From positions 122,501 to 186,500 of the forward strand of contig JAFFSR010000397.1 of NCBI GenBank assembly GCA_017163975.1: a stretch of DNA of 64,000 nucleotides, read 5' to 3'. Below the pieces are notes generated by a model. That model was not told the DNA's origin and did no database searches. It worked only from the letters and a program-made list of their open reading frames with translations. Shown piece after piece: positions 1 to 11,109 of this stretch; the stretch's first letter is position 1, and every line of letters begins with the position of its first letter. The DNA comes from Anastatus disparis (taxonomy: Eukaryota; Arthropoda; Insecta; Hymenoptera; Eupelmidae). The position numbers were made by a program, and so were the translations under genes.

Positions 1-837
1 GATATTTCTTTATCTGTTGCGACGATGCAATTTTTAAGCATCGCGCTTAAACCAGGTTCTACGCTCAACCGCTACGAGACGTCACTCCCGCAACGGGGAT
101 AGAGAGCCTCAGGGCTTATAAGAGCCGTCGCCGGTCTGTTCGAGTCAGAGCTTATCCAACCTCTCCGCTGTGAGCATGTACTAGGGGGAGAACTTTGCAT
201 GCTTCACAGTGTACCTTTCCCTCTCCGCTCTCTTGGAGATTACATAGAGTGGTTTCCTTCCATCCTACGCGACTGTGTATTAAGGGGGTTATCAAGTAAA
301 TCGAGTTGTGTCAGATTACCTTGAAATTTTGAGCACATGTTTATAATAACATTATGTACCTGCTATTAAATTTTTAGAAGCATTAGCGGTACCGTTTTTG
401 AGATATAAACTTCTAAAGTTTCAACTTTTAACACGTAATCCCTATATTGATGTGCTGTAAAAAGGACGTTTTCAATGATTATGAATTTGTTTCGTGTCAG
501 AATTAAACCAAAAACTAATATGTAATTTAGGATTTCATAAAGAATATATTGATCACAAATTAAAAAATACTAGCGGTACCGTTTTCGAGAAATTACAACT
601 CAAACGTATATACAAATAGAAAATGTCTATAGAAAATGTATGAATCTAAGCACGTCAAACGGACAGAGAGTAGTGGTGGGGTAACGACGACTAGTGTGTG
701 GGTGTACATATATAACGCGCCACGTGTGTGAGCACAGTCGGAATCAAAAGTTGAAACTATAGCGCATGCGCGCAGACGCTTGTTTTGATACTTCGAGCAA
801 TAAAACTTTTGTCTCCGACCAGTACTTGAAAACCTCC
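1..837. other. Unassigned sequence, no gene seen
   Basis: I see no credible coding region. A short motif, TAGCGGTACCGTTTT, occurs at 384-398 and again at 571-585 with similar flanks, so this stretch probably holds the remnant of a degenerate repeat. The first 300 bases are more GC-rich and pyrimidine-rich than the rest, with no domain or element end that I can name. Confidence 0.4.
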
Positions 838-841
838 TTAA

Positions 842-1270
842 GAGGCGGTCGGAACCAAATCGGTGACTTAGTTCGGTGCTTGCAATAAATGCTTATAATA
901 ATTTATTCATTGATTAATATGGTAAAAATATAATCATTTCCTCTAGTCATGTATATAAAGAATAATTTAAAATAGTTAAAGCCACAAAAATATACAAAAT
1001 ATTGTTATAAAGCGAAAAATGTCACCTAACAATCGACATGACAGTTTTTAGCATGCGGTATATGTCAAGTCAGTTTGATATTTGTAATAAATGCTTATAA
1101 TAATTTATTTACTCATTCATATGGTAAAAATATAGTCATTTCCTCTAGTCATGTATATAAAGAATAATTTGAAATAGTTTAAGCCATAAAAATATACAAA
1201 ATATTATCGTAAAGCGAAAAATGCTGACTTGATATATACCGCAAGTCACCGATTTGGTTGCGACCGCCTC
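842..1270. mobile_element. MITE with TTAA-flanked terminal inverted repeats
   Basis: The ends are inverted repeats of about 28 bp (GAGGCGGTCGGAACCAAATC at the left, its near-perfect complement at 1244-1270), each bordered by TTAA (838-841 and 1271-1274). A TTAA target duplication suggests piggyBac-type or a similar cut-and-paste movement, although the ends do not begin with the usual piggyBac CCC. The interior holds a partial direct duplication: a block of about 135 bp starting at 886 recurs at 1089, including the phrase CATTTCCTCTAGTCATGTAT. There is no ORF, so the element is non-autonomous. Confidence 0.75.
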
Positions 1271-1274
1271 TTAA

Positions 1275-2356
1275 GAGATATACTTTATGCAGTCTCCTTG
1301 CCACTCTCCTTGACTCTTTAGGAGTATATACTAAGAGTCGAGGCTTCTCTCCAGCCACGGCTGTGTACTAGGAGATATACTTTACGCAGCCTCCTTAACC
1401 GCTTACCTCTACCTTCTCGTTTAGAGATAAGGTCCTCCGCTAGTCGATGGGAATCCCACGTCTAGCATACCCCCTCCATGTCTTCACTGGAGTTAACACG
1501 AAGCTTGGAGGTTACCTGTCCTATTTTCCAGTACTACTGACCTGTATCTAGATCCTGTACCACGTGTCACACAGACATCGTTCCTCCGCCGGTAAAGTAG
1601 TTTACGACTGCATCGTCCGCCGGTAATACCGAAACCTGTATATAGTATTAGTTAGGATTATTGTACTTAGCTTCAATTTGTAACCGATACCGATCGGAAT
1701 TATTAATAAGTATAATTTTTGTCAAACCGCGCCTCCGGTAAAAATTAATACGGACCACCTAAAAATATAACTTAGTTTTAGTTCGTTTTAGATTATAAGC
1801 CGCCGTTTCCGGCCTTCTTTCAGATAAGAGTTAACTTTAGCTTCACCGCCTTTTTTTAGTACAGCCACCGTCTGGCATTTTTCTTTTTCCAAATTTATTG
1901 ATTAGTTTAATCTTGTACTAGCTTTAAGTTCAATTCAATAAATGCAAAGAATATTTATTGTTGTGAAAAATATAAGATTACACGACTCATACTCATTTAC
2001 CAGTTCCACTAAGCCTTTCCTATAAATCTGCCCCGTCATTACCACTTTAGTTTTAAGCTTGCTTATTTCATTTATTTAATTATTATTCAAACGCATATAG
2101 TAAATTCCTTTTTCTTTAATATTAATTACAGTTAAATTTTCATGAATTTCTTTTATTAAAGTTAATTTTTCATAATTAAACTCATTTTATTTTTTATTAA
2201 ATTCAGTAAAATCATTTTAGTTTATAAGTTCTGAACTTTGGCTTCCGCGAACCACCGACCGACCGTCTCCAGCATCCACCCTCAGGTAAAAGTAAAAGTC
2301 TGATGCCGACGACAAGTCAACGAGTTCATCCGTGGACGAGAAGCCAAACGTTACAC
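1275..2356. other. Unassigned intergenic sequence
   Basis: No gene is recognised. The phrase GATATACTTTATGCAGTCTC at 1277 recurs with two changes at 1374 (GATATACTTTACGCAGCCTC), a direct repeat about 97 bp apart. The rest is AT-rich with short GC-rich islands around 1560-1640. The small open frames here lack any recognisable motif. Confidence 0.4.
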
Positions 2357-3009
2357 TGTATGAAATTAAAATGTTATTGTCACTTAGTGGCATGAGATAT
2401 GCCGTACACAACTTATCAGTTTTTTTACTACTGAAATTTGTCTCGAAAAATGGAAATGTAAAACTATGTGTACACTTGTCGAAAAGGATATTTTTCCGAA
2501 TTTTAATCTCAAATGGCAACATCGCATATTTTACTACAGACCTAAGACGATTCCAAATTATGGAACAAATTTCACATCATCGTTACTTATCACTTAATGA
2601 CACAATTATAGTAAACAAACAATTTTACTTTCTTTTTTTATGATCTAAATTATAATTTTATGAAATCAAATTTTTATTTCTCAGTTCAATAATCATATAG
2701 AATCTAATATTGTTAATTTCAATGATCTTATTAATAAAATTTTAGTTGTTATCATTTTAAATTTGCACAAATAACCTATATGAAAAAACAAAATAATCAT
2801 GGTGCGAAACTTAATGCGTGATTCGAAGTTCTCTTACGTCTGTGGCAAAATATGCAGCGCTGCCATTTGAGGTACACATTCGGATAAAAATATCTTTTAC
2901 GCCAAGTGTACATATAATAATGAAAATATTGAATAGAATACCATAATTATCATTATATGAGTTATAACTAGAAGCAACCCAACGTAATTAATTGATTTAA
3001 AACTTAATT

Positions 3010-4080
3010 CATTTTGAATTTGTGAAAAAAATGTTTCATTTGGATCTCGAAAACTACTCGATAGATCTGCTTCAAATTTTGCATAAAATTTATTTTTTGG
3101 TCTAATTTGATGAGAAGCTATTGAGAATTGGTTTTCTTAGTGTAGTTTTAATTTCAGTCGTTTGAAAAAAAAAATTTCAATTATTCATTTTTTGGTATTC
3201 TTCGTAAACTATTCGATAAATCTACTTAAAAATTTGCATGAAAATAATTTTCGACCCTCGAAATAAAATGAACTTCTGAAAATTGATTTTCTTAGCGTAG
3301 TTTTAATTTTAGAGCATTTTGAAATTTAAAAAAAAATGTTTGTATTTATTTAGTTAATTAGATCTCGAAAAATAATCGATGGATTTGCTTCATATTTTTC
3401 ATACAATTTATTTTTTTTGATTAACTAGTGCGCAAGCTATTGAAAATTGGTTTACTTAGCGTAGTTTTAATTAATAGCCATTTAAAAATTTTTTTGATAT
3501 TTTTTTTTAATTTGATATTTTTTATTTTTTTGATATTTTACGTAAACTACTCTATGAATTTTCTTAAAAATTTTCATGAAAATTATTTGCTTGATTGCCT
3601 AAAATAATTTCCAAATCAAAAGAAACTTTTGGAAACTGATTTTCTTAGCGCAGTTTTAATTTTAGAACATTTTGAATTTTTGAAAAAAATGTTTGTATTT
3701 ATTATGGTACTTAGGTCTTGAAAAGTACTCGATGGATTTGCATCTGATTTTCCATATCATTTATTTTTTCAATTGACTAGTACGCTTTTTTATAATTAGT
3801 ACCTTGATTTGCCGTCAAGGCACAGACGCTCCAACCATATATATATATGCTTCCATTTCATTAGTTCCGTTGCATGTACCGTCACAAAAACAATTCACTT
3901 CCGTATAATTTTTTTTATACGTCTCTTATGGGAGATGTATACCGTCAGTAAAAAGAAGTTTCACTTCCAAAAATTGTATTTCATTAGCCAATTAGATCAA
4001 GAAAAATAATCAATAGATTTGCTTTAAATAGCCTGGCGAAAAGATACTAAAAATTAATTTTTTCCATATAGTTGTAATTG
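3010..4080. repeat. Degenerate tandem array with alternating unit types
   Basis: A block ending in a phrase like CTTAGCGTAGTTTTAATTTT recurs near 3138, 3292, 3455 and 3642, a spacing of about 155-190 bp. Two unit types alternate. One contains a phrase like CTCGAAAACTACTCGATAGA (near 3045, 3363, 3716 and weakly 3990). The other contains CGTAAACTATTCGATAAATC or a variant (near 3204 and 3541). The higher-order unit is therefore about 330 bp. Divergence between units is high, so the array is old. Confidence 0.6.
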
Positions 4081-4630
4081 AAGAGTCATTTTAAAAATTA
4101 AATAAACATGAAATATGTTAAATTAAAGTATGAGTCATATAAAGGATATTGAAAAATATTGTTGATGAATAGTATTTTACATTAAAATCACTTTTTAAAA
4201 TTAAAATCAAATTACTTAAACTCAAGGAGCTCTATGAGAAAGCATTGCGCCAAAGTACTTGGTAGCGTTTTTTATGTTGCTGCAGTTAAGTCTATGTGAA
4301 GGCAGTTCTGCATTTCACAATTTAATATTCCCTACTTTACTGTGACCACCAGTCAAACTACGATTTTCAATTCAAATCGTGTATATTTTTATTTCAGACA
4401 TCTTGTTCACGTGTCGATTGCCAGGTTTATTTATGCCCATCGTCAATCGTGTAGACATTTTGGGTGCTATCCTTGTCGGTCTGCATCGATTGGCTTGGAA
4501 ATCAATGTTAGTTATTAGACGATCTTGTATAATTTATGGCTATGTAACACATAGATGTATGAATACAGTGTGAGTGACAAAATATTGTGATATGGCGTAT
4601 CAGACCATTTGTTAGTGTTGGCACTGACTA

Positions 4631-5289
4631 GGAGAGTGCCACACCTCCGGATCACGAATTTTGCTCAAACTTCGGGATAAGTTTTCAGATGATAAAATAT
4701 GGAAAAAGCTAAAGTTATAGTCATAAATACTCAATATTTCCCTGGTTACAGGCAATTACAGAAAACCGCTAAAAAAGTTACTAGATTTTTAAACGCATAT
4801 AGTTCTTTAGCGTCGATAGCTACAAGCTTGAAGCTTTTTTTAAATTAAAGCTGAGCTCAAATCCTTTCGAATTAGTAGTTATAGCATGTCAAAATATTAT
4901 TTTTTCCCAAAGTTAGAGCGTGATAAACATTGGACCTGATTTTTCTTTTAAAAACATTAATTAATAATAAAAGCTGAAATTAGGTCCAATCCTTATCACG
5001 CTCTAGCTTTGGGAAAAAATAATATTTTGATATCCTGTAACCACTGTTTCGAAAGGATTTGAGCTCAGCTTTAATTTAAAAAAAGTTTTAAGCTTGTAGC
5101 TATCGACGCTAAAGAACTATGTGCATTTAAAAATATAGTAACTTTTTTAGTGATTTTCTTTAATTGCCTGTAACTAGGAAAATATTGAGTATTTATGACT
5201 ATAACTTTAGCTTTTTCCATATTTTATCATCTGAAAACTTATCCCGAAATTTGAGCAAAATCCGGGATCCGGAGGTGTGACACTCTCCT
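4631..5289. mobile_element. Near-complete palindromic MITE
   Basis: The 659 bp segment is almost one inverted repeat, with arms of about 320 bp meeting near 4960. The left end GGAGAGTGCCACACCTCCGG is mirrored by CCGGAGGTGTGACACTCTCC at 5270-5289. It lies inside the larger foldback element and interrupts it. No coding potential is seen, and I cannot identify a clear target duplication. Confidence 0.75.
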
Positions 5290-5998
5290 TGTGAGTGCAA
5301 TTCTATGTAAGAGCATTTTCTTTACAGTCATTAAAAATGGCCTGGACGAGCAGATAACTCCAGCGATAATGTTGCTAACTTGGAAAATCATCTCAACTTT
5401 GTTTAATATCCTTCCGTAAAATATGTTGATATGAGCTAAACATTTTTCGCACGAAACAAACATGATTATCAGTAAAGTAGAAAACAAAAATTTGAGTGCT
5501 ATGTAAGGTACAGTTTTGATTGCATTAATTTTTTTTTTTCATTTTTAAGGTAGAGTATATAGAATTAAGTTTTAAATTGATTAATTACGTTGGGTTGCTT
5601 CTAGTTATAACTCATATAATGATAATTATGGTATTTTATTCCATATTTCCATTCTATATGATTATTGAACTGAGAAATAAAAATTTGATTTCATAAAATT
5701 ATAATTTAGATCATAAAAAAAGAAAGTAAAATTGTTTATTTACTATAATTGTGTCATTAAGTGATAAGTAACAATGATGTGAAATTTGTTCCATAATTTG
5801 GAATCGTCTTAGATCTGTAGTAAAATATGCGATGTTGCCATTTGAGGTTAACATTCGGAAAAATATCCTTTTCACCAAGTGCACACATAATTTTACATTT
5901 CCATTTTATGAAACAAATTTTAGTAGTAAAAAAACTGATAAGTTGTGTACGGCATATCTCATGTCACAAAGTGACAATAACATTTTAATTTCATACAA

Positions 5999-7738
5999 AT
6001 AAAGAAATATCATTTTATTTTTTTATTTTTTTTTTATAAAATCAAAAAACTTGAAGTTTAAATTTGCAAACAAATAACTGAGAAGATTCGTCACTATAAA
6101 AGTTTGACTTGACCAAAGTGTAGTAATTTTATTAATCAACTATTATTATAATGTAATTCCTTGAGTATCTTATTGATGGATAAATTTATACATATCTTTT
6201 TCAGGTTATTGTGTCTACAAATAATGCATTTTTTTCTCTGAAACCTGTAAGTTTTAACGACTTACTGTCAATTGTATGCGTATTTTATTTTTTTCTTTAA
6301 GGATGGGGAAAGTCAAATAAACTTTTATTTCGCTCATTTTTATATATTTATTTTATTTGCTTTTAATTATAAACTAGCAAAAAATACCTCGCTCCTAACG
6401 TCGCTCGGTTGAATTTTCATATATTATATTATTATGTATAAATAGCCAATTTTAAAATAAAAAAGAATCGACGCGACTTATGAATTGTGATATTGTAGTT
6501 TTGTACTAAATTAAATTTTTCTATTTTTATAAAAAGAATAATTAAAGTTACAATGTGCATAAAAATTGTTTAAATACAAATTATATCATGATGAATTAAG
6601 AATTTGTTCTACTAAATTGCATTTGAATAAATGAAAAAATATAATAGGAATTTTTTCTTTTTAATCACGTGTTTCAATCACAAACCATGAAATAATCGAA
6701 AACAGTATTTGACGTTTACTAGAACTAACAACTGCACGAAGAAAAGAAAGTATTGTTAAAATAGGTTCTAAATCAAGTATATCTAATTTATGTATTAAGG
6801 TACTTAAAAAAAGAATGACAATATAATTTCAATTAGTACTATAGCTTGAATTTTAGGGACCAATGTTGGTACTATTATATTATGAAGTAAGAGCATAAAT
6901 TTGCGATGCTTACTGCCTTTTTTAGTATTAAGACTGATCTTTCACCTACTCGATTCAAAGGCAATATTTCGCAGAAAATGCAATTATTAACCTCTTTTCG
7001 TGCGGCTTTTCCTGTTACTAAAATTGAAAATTATTAAATATAGAATTATTTATATAATATGTAACTCTTTAAAATTACTAATAATTAATATTTAAATTCG
7101 TGATATTCAAGGATTAAAACGATACATGTTTATCTTCCATATTCCGTTTTAAAATAGTTACTTTTGAATTTTAAATTAATGATTAGAAATTTAAAATTGA
7201 TATATATATTATATGATTTACATTATATTTATCAACTGTTGAAAATCGTTACACAATTTATTGGGTTTTACGTTAACAGGTATTAATTATATTGAAGTTT
7301 TTCGCTCCTAACGTCTCGCTTAGTTGAATTTTCTTTTATTATATTATTCTGTATAAATGACTAGTTTTAAATAAATAACAATTAATTAATTGAATTTTGA
7401 GTACTGAATAAAATTGAAAATAATTTGATGAAACATAATATAAAAATATATGTACACATGTGCTTAAAGTAAAAAAGAGTATAATTTATTTCAAGTGACT
7501 ATTTCTCTCTACTGCCATTAGAAAAACAAAGATAGTACGATATTTGATGTAAATAAACTGAGAACTGGGTACTGAGTTACCACTATAATTTCCAGACCTC
7601 AATTTATGACCATGAATTTGAATTATGAAATTAATTTATAAGTGAAACATGCTTAAAAGAAATTCGTGTTGATTCCTAATAAAAATATCTTCACAAATGT
7701 ATTTTATATATATATGAAATACGAAATTTAAATAGAAA
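5999..7738. other. AT-rich sequence with a short direct repeat
   Basis: No gene is seen. A block of about 70 bp starting TCGCTCCTAACGTCGCTCGG at 6389 recurs at 7302 with moderate divergence, 913 bp apart in the same orientation. This could be a decayed duplication or the remains of terminal repeats, but no other retrotransposon feature accompanies it. Confidence 0.35.
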
Positions 7739-7742
7739 AAAT

Positions 7743-7995
7743 TGTGGGGCCTGGGACTCCAACCAAAAGCCACACAGTATAGATGAGAGAAGGTAGAGGT
7801 TTTAAGGTTAAGTTAAATGAATACACGAGAGATATGGTTAAGCGTTGTATTTGCTGAAGCCAGGGATACAGTCGGTAGTCAAGTGAGAGAGCTAACGCTC
7901 TCATGCTCACACGTTAACTCGTCTTTAGGGGGTAGGGTCGTTCATACAGTACATGATTGGTTACTCACACTCCTTCACACGTATATATCCCCACA
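7743..7995 (-). repeat. 3' LTR of the Gypsy element
   Basis: This 253 bp repeat begins TGTGGGG and ends CCCCACA, a 7 bp terminal inversion with the canonical TG...CA ends. It matches 17769-18021 base for base as far as I can read. Open frames running through it belong to no gene. Confidence 0.95.
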
Positions 7996-7998
7996 ATA

Positions 7999-8016
7999 CT
8001 CTCCCTCTTTTTTTTT
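7999..8016 (-). promoter_or_regulatory. Polypurine tract of the Gypsy element
   Basis: On the minus strand a run of A residues followed by GAGGGAGAG lies directly upstream of the 3' LTR. This is the expected place for the RNase H-resistant primer for plus-strand DNA synthesis. Confidence 0.8.
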
Positions 8017-9087
8017 ATTAACAGTTGCATTTACTTGCATTACAATAATGATTAATCGTACTCTGGCACTTATGTACTCTAATTCATTTCGTGCGTAACG
8101 TACTTTCATTCATTCCATGCGTAACCATATTTGTAACATTAGCTATTGACATTTTATCTGACTCCCTGGATTTACATTATGCATTTACGTTCGATATTTA
8201 CATTTTACATTACATATTTGCTTTAATACCTAGGTAACTGTTTACGAAATAAAAAATTTTTAATACTGCTGATTTTAAACAATAAAATTATTACGAAATA
8301 TGCTGCTCGCACGTAAATGTCACTTCTCTGTACGCTTAACCACTCGTGCTTACTTGCACTTTATACTCATTTACACACCGTGCTTAATTGCACTTATTCA
8401 TACAACTGTGCTTAATGCACTTACATTGCATAACTGTACTTATAGTACTTGCTCACGCACATTACTTTGTGCTCGCTTGCACTTATGCGTTTTATATATT
8501 ATTGCGTGCATGAATACACTTACTATGCTATATATTGCATCTCAAAACTTACTGAATTTACATATCTAATTAATTTTTAACAATTTTATAACAATCTTTA
8601 CATTATCTATATACTCTTATTTTATACGACGGTATTGAATTATTTTTGGAACTAAACAAGTTAATTTTTATGTTTACAATACATATTTTTAAGATTTCAT
8701 ACAATCAATATAACATTCTAATTTTTATCACATTTTATGCGTTTAATACGCTCAGTCTTTAAAACTATCACATTTATGCGTTTACTACGCTCAGTCTTTA
8801 AAATTATCACATTTATGCGTTTAATACGCTAAGTTTTTACAATGATTATCATACATTGTGCAACCATATGTTACTCGCGCTTAACGCGCTGAATAATAAA
8901 GAACTTGCATTATTGCCAACCATAAAAAACGTCATTTCACATTAAATATATAATAATATATAATATATGCTTGCACATCATACATTCTTGACGTAAGTCA
9001 CATTTACTCTAGCATTCTCACACACATACACCCTATCACTACACTGAGTTCAGTCTTATCTTTTCCTGTGTTCTGCACATCTTCAGC
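8017..9087 (-). other. Untranslated stretch between third ORF and 3' LTR
   Basis: This part of the LTR element has no convincing ORF. From about 8320 to 8500 it is made of many short mirrored pieces on the theme GTGCTTAATTGCACTTA (near 8348, 8381, 8409, 8438 and 8470), which could form a series of small stems. A separate 39 bp tandem array follows at 8729-8839. Confidence 0.5.
8729..8839. repeat. 39-40 bp tandem repeat, nearly three copies
   Basis: Copies begin at 8729, 8769 and 8808 with the phrase CACATTTATGCGTTTAATAC (first copy one base longer, second copy with a C for A). The third copy is slightly shortened. The array lies inside the LTR element downstream of the third ORF. Confidence 0.8.
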
Positions 9088-10870
9088 CTAGTACGGCCAC
9101 CTGTAGGTGATGTGGAGCAAGTCCCCATCCTCAGTGATCCTTGCTCCTTTATTTTTCAAAAACCTGCGGAGATCCGCGGTGATCCTCACCTTACACTTTC
9201 TTGTGATGAAGGAGAACTCCTGTGGGTAGTTCAAGATCAACCTCTGGACGATGTCCAGATCGAACTGCCTATTGTTCCTGTTGTTTTTACCCAAGGAGTT
9301 ATGTATGGTGATCTCCTTCATCTTGTGCTCTCTCAGGGATGAGAGAGACACCTAGATCCCCACATGGTACTGCATCCTGAGCGAGTGCAGGCTAATGGTG
9401 TCCCCGAATCCTAACGGTTCCGGGGGGGGTGAGGCCCAGCAAGTTGAGTGTCCCCAAAACGAAACACCTCCGGAGGATCTCAGGCAAGCTCTGGACGACG
9501 TACAAATTGCCCTTCAGGCTAAGTTCTTCTAGGTCGAAATTGTCTCGCAACTCTGGCCTGTAGACAAAAGGAAGCTCCTCCGTTGGGAACTTGCTGTATG
9601 AAAAATGAAAAACCTTCACCCTGCATTCACTGAAGAAGAACCGGTCGAGTAATCTCCATATGTGCACTTCCTTATCGATGTTGTTACAGTCGTGCACATA
9701 TAACTCCCTGAGAGTGTCGTTCTTGTTCAGGAACTCAAAAAGGTGTTCGATCACCAGTGCTCTACACTTGACCAGGCGCAAGACAGTCAGGCCTTTAAGC
9801 GCGTCTCCGCTGAGCTCCTTCAACCTAATCATGTTGTTGGCATAGACGCTCAAACTTTCCATCCTCTGGAATTTCACCTCGAGAAGACCCGTGGCCGCTC
9901 CAAGAACGACGTTGCTCACGTTGAAGGCCTGGCTAACCCTCTCAAGCAGTTGTTACGTCACCTTAACGCCACGGAGGTCCAAACAATCCAGATGGGGTAT
10001 TGTTCCATCTGCCCTCTTCTGTTTCTCCATGATCCCACTCAGGAACTCGACGAGGTTGACCTCCAATGGTTTCTTTATGTGGATACTGGAGAAGTAAAAC
10101 TCATCAGCATCCTGCCAGGCATATCTCCATCCGCCAGCGCCACGGTATCTTTCGTTATCCGCGTCAAACTCCAGTGTGCCCAGGCGGTATCCGATCTCCC
10201 TGTGTCCCTCCAGAGCATTAATAAGACCATACTTGTCCTCGTTACTTAAATTACCTAATATATTTGCCAATATGACCGGAAAACGGAGAGTCACAATCGG
10301 CGAACCAGGCGACTCTTTCGAGTCGTTGACTATCATTTCAGCCTTATCCTCACACGCAATTTCTTGGTGTGGTCTTACCCTTACATATTTGGTTCGCGTC
10401 TTGCTCCCCTCCGCGTTCCGTGTCTCATAAAAAATTCTATTCATCATCGCGCTGCCCTGGAAACTGACACATGAAGCGAACCTCCCAAAGGTGAGGATAG
10501 CCGATGCCTGGCCACCCCTGTTGCACACCTTCTTGATATCAAAATCCTTCTGACCCCTCTCCCGCAGCAATGTATCTACAGTCGTCTTCCTTGAGTTCTT
10601 GGGCAGGTTGAAAACAAAAAGCTCTTTGACTGGCTGGTCTTCGATAAATAGGGTGGGCACGCGGTATTCCACCCGTTCGTGCGCCACCATCATGTTGCGT
10701 TGGGCTGCCCTTCGTAGGGCGTTCTCGCGGGTTGTAAAATAACCCCGAAATTGCTCCTCGAACTCCTCAAAAGCAATCTCCGCCATCCTCATTTCATGCT
10801 TGAAAGCCATGTCAGTTGTTTGCGTAATACGGCGAGAGAGGTCCGTCTTGATTCTTGACACTTCCTCCAT
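9088..10870 (-). pseudogene. Third ORF in env position: F-box/LRR-like, disrupted
   Basis: Reading from an ATG at 10870, the frame stays open for 305 codons to a TAA at 9953-9955. It then continues in the same frame to 9392. A run of eight G (9422-9429, C8 in sense) marks a probable frameshift, because the frame one base away continues as plausible protein apart from a TAG at 9352-9354 and ends at 9088. Ignoring these breaks the product would be about 590 residues. Near residues 80-130 there is an RRM-like pattern (LFVFNLP followed by a beta-rich ASAILTF). FPVILANILGNLSNEDKYGL resembles an F-box, and the C-terminal half has repeated LxxLxL-type leucine-rich segments (CLDLRGVKV, LTVLRLVKC, LRELYVHDC, LEELSLKGN). 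I see no transmembrane or envelope-like segment. A role as an SCF substrate adaptor is inference. Confidence 0.6.
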
Positions 10871-10946
10871 CGCTGCAGAACACAGGTACACTAACACTGA
10901 GAAAGGAAGCACACTAAAGTTTATTAGAAATAAGGTCAGTGGTGTT

Positions 10947-10975
10947 CCTATAAAAGTGGAACGCAGTCCAGTAGG
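10947..10975 (-). promoter_or_regulatory. 28-29 bp motif upstream of third ORF, possible splice acceptor
   Basis: The plus-strand sequence starts CCTATAAAAG and ends CCAGTAGG. It closely matches two copies in the element's leader (16947-16974 and 17066-17093). In element sense it reads CCTACTGG...CTTTTATAGG, which resembles a branch site, pyrimidine tract and AG acceptor. Its position about 80 bases upstream of the third ORF start would suit a subgenomic spliced RNA. This is inference. Confidence 0.35.
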
Positions 10976-11109
10976 AACGAGCCAAGGCTACCTAAATAAA
11001 AGGAAAGAAAAGAAAAAAAATTATTAATACACATAATAAACAACATATATACATAAAAAAACATCATAAATTAATATAATACAATCAGTGTAACATCCTT
11101 ACTCATATT

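Larger units (their letters stand above)
2357..5998. mobile_element. Large foldback element with long inverted arms
   Basis: The left arm (about 2357-3011) and the right arm (about 5563-5998) are inverted copies of each other. For example TTTCACATCATCGTTACTTA at 2570 faces its near-complement near 5780, and CCCAACGTAATTAATTGATT near 2978 faces its complement near 5585. The left arm contains an extra block of about 220 bp (2705-2930). Part of that block repeats right-arm sequence in the right-arm orientation, so the arm has been rearranged internally. No transposase is present. The interior carries a tandem array and a separate palindromic MITE. Confidence 0.7.

Noticed and set aside
6389..7370. 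Direct repeat at 6389 and 7302 considered as LTR ends
   Set aside because: The shared block is only about 70 bp, lacks TG...CA ends and encloses nothing retroelement-like.
7728..8098. Open frames on both strands across the left LTR and identical frames at 17520-18055
   Set aside because: They are incidental frames in the duplicated LTR and appear twice only because the LTR does.
8300..8569. 89-codon plus-strand open frame
   Set aside because: It is antisense to the LTR element, rests on low-complexity GCACTTA repeats and has no domain.
9743..10430. Plus-strand open frames opposite the third ORF
   Set aside because: They are antisense shadows of the minus-strand F-box/LRR-like frame and have no motif of their own.
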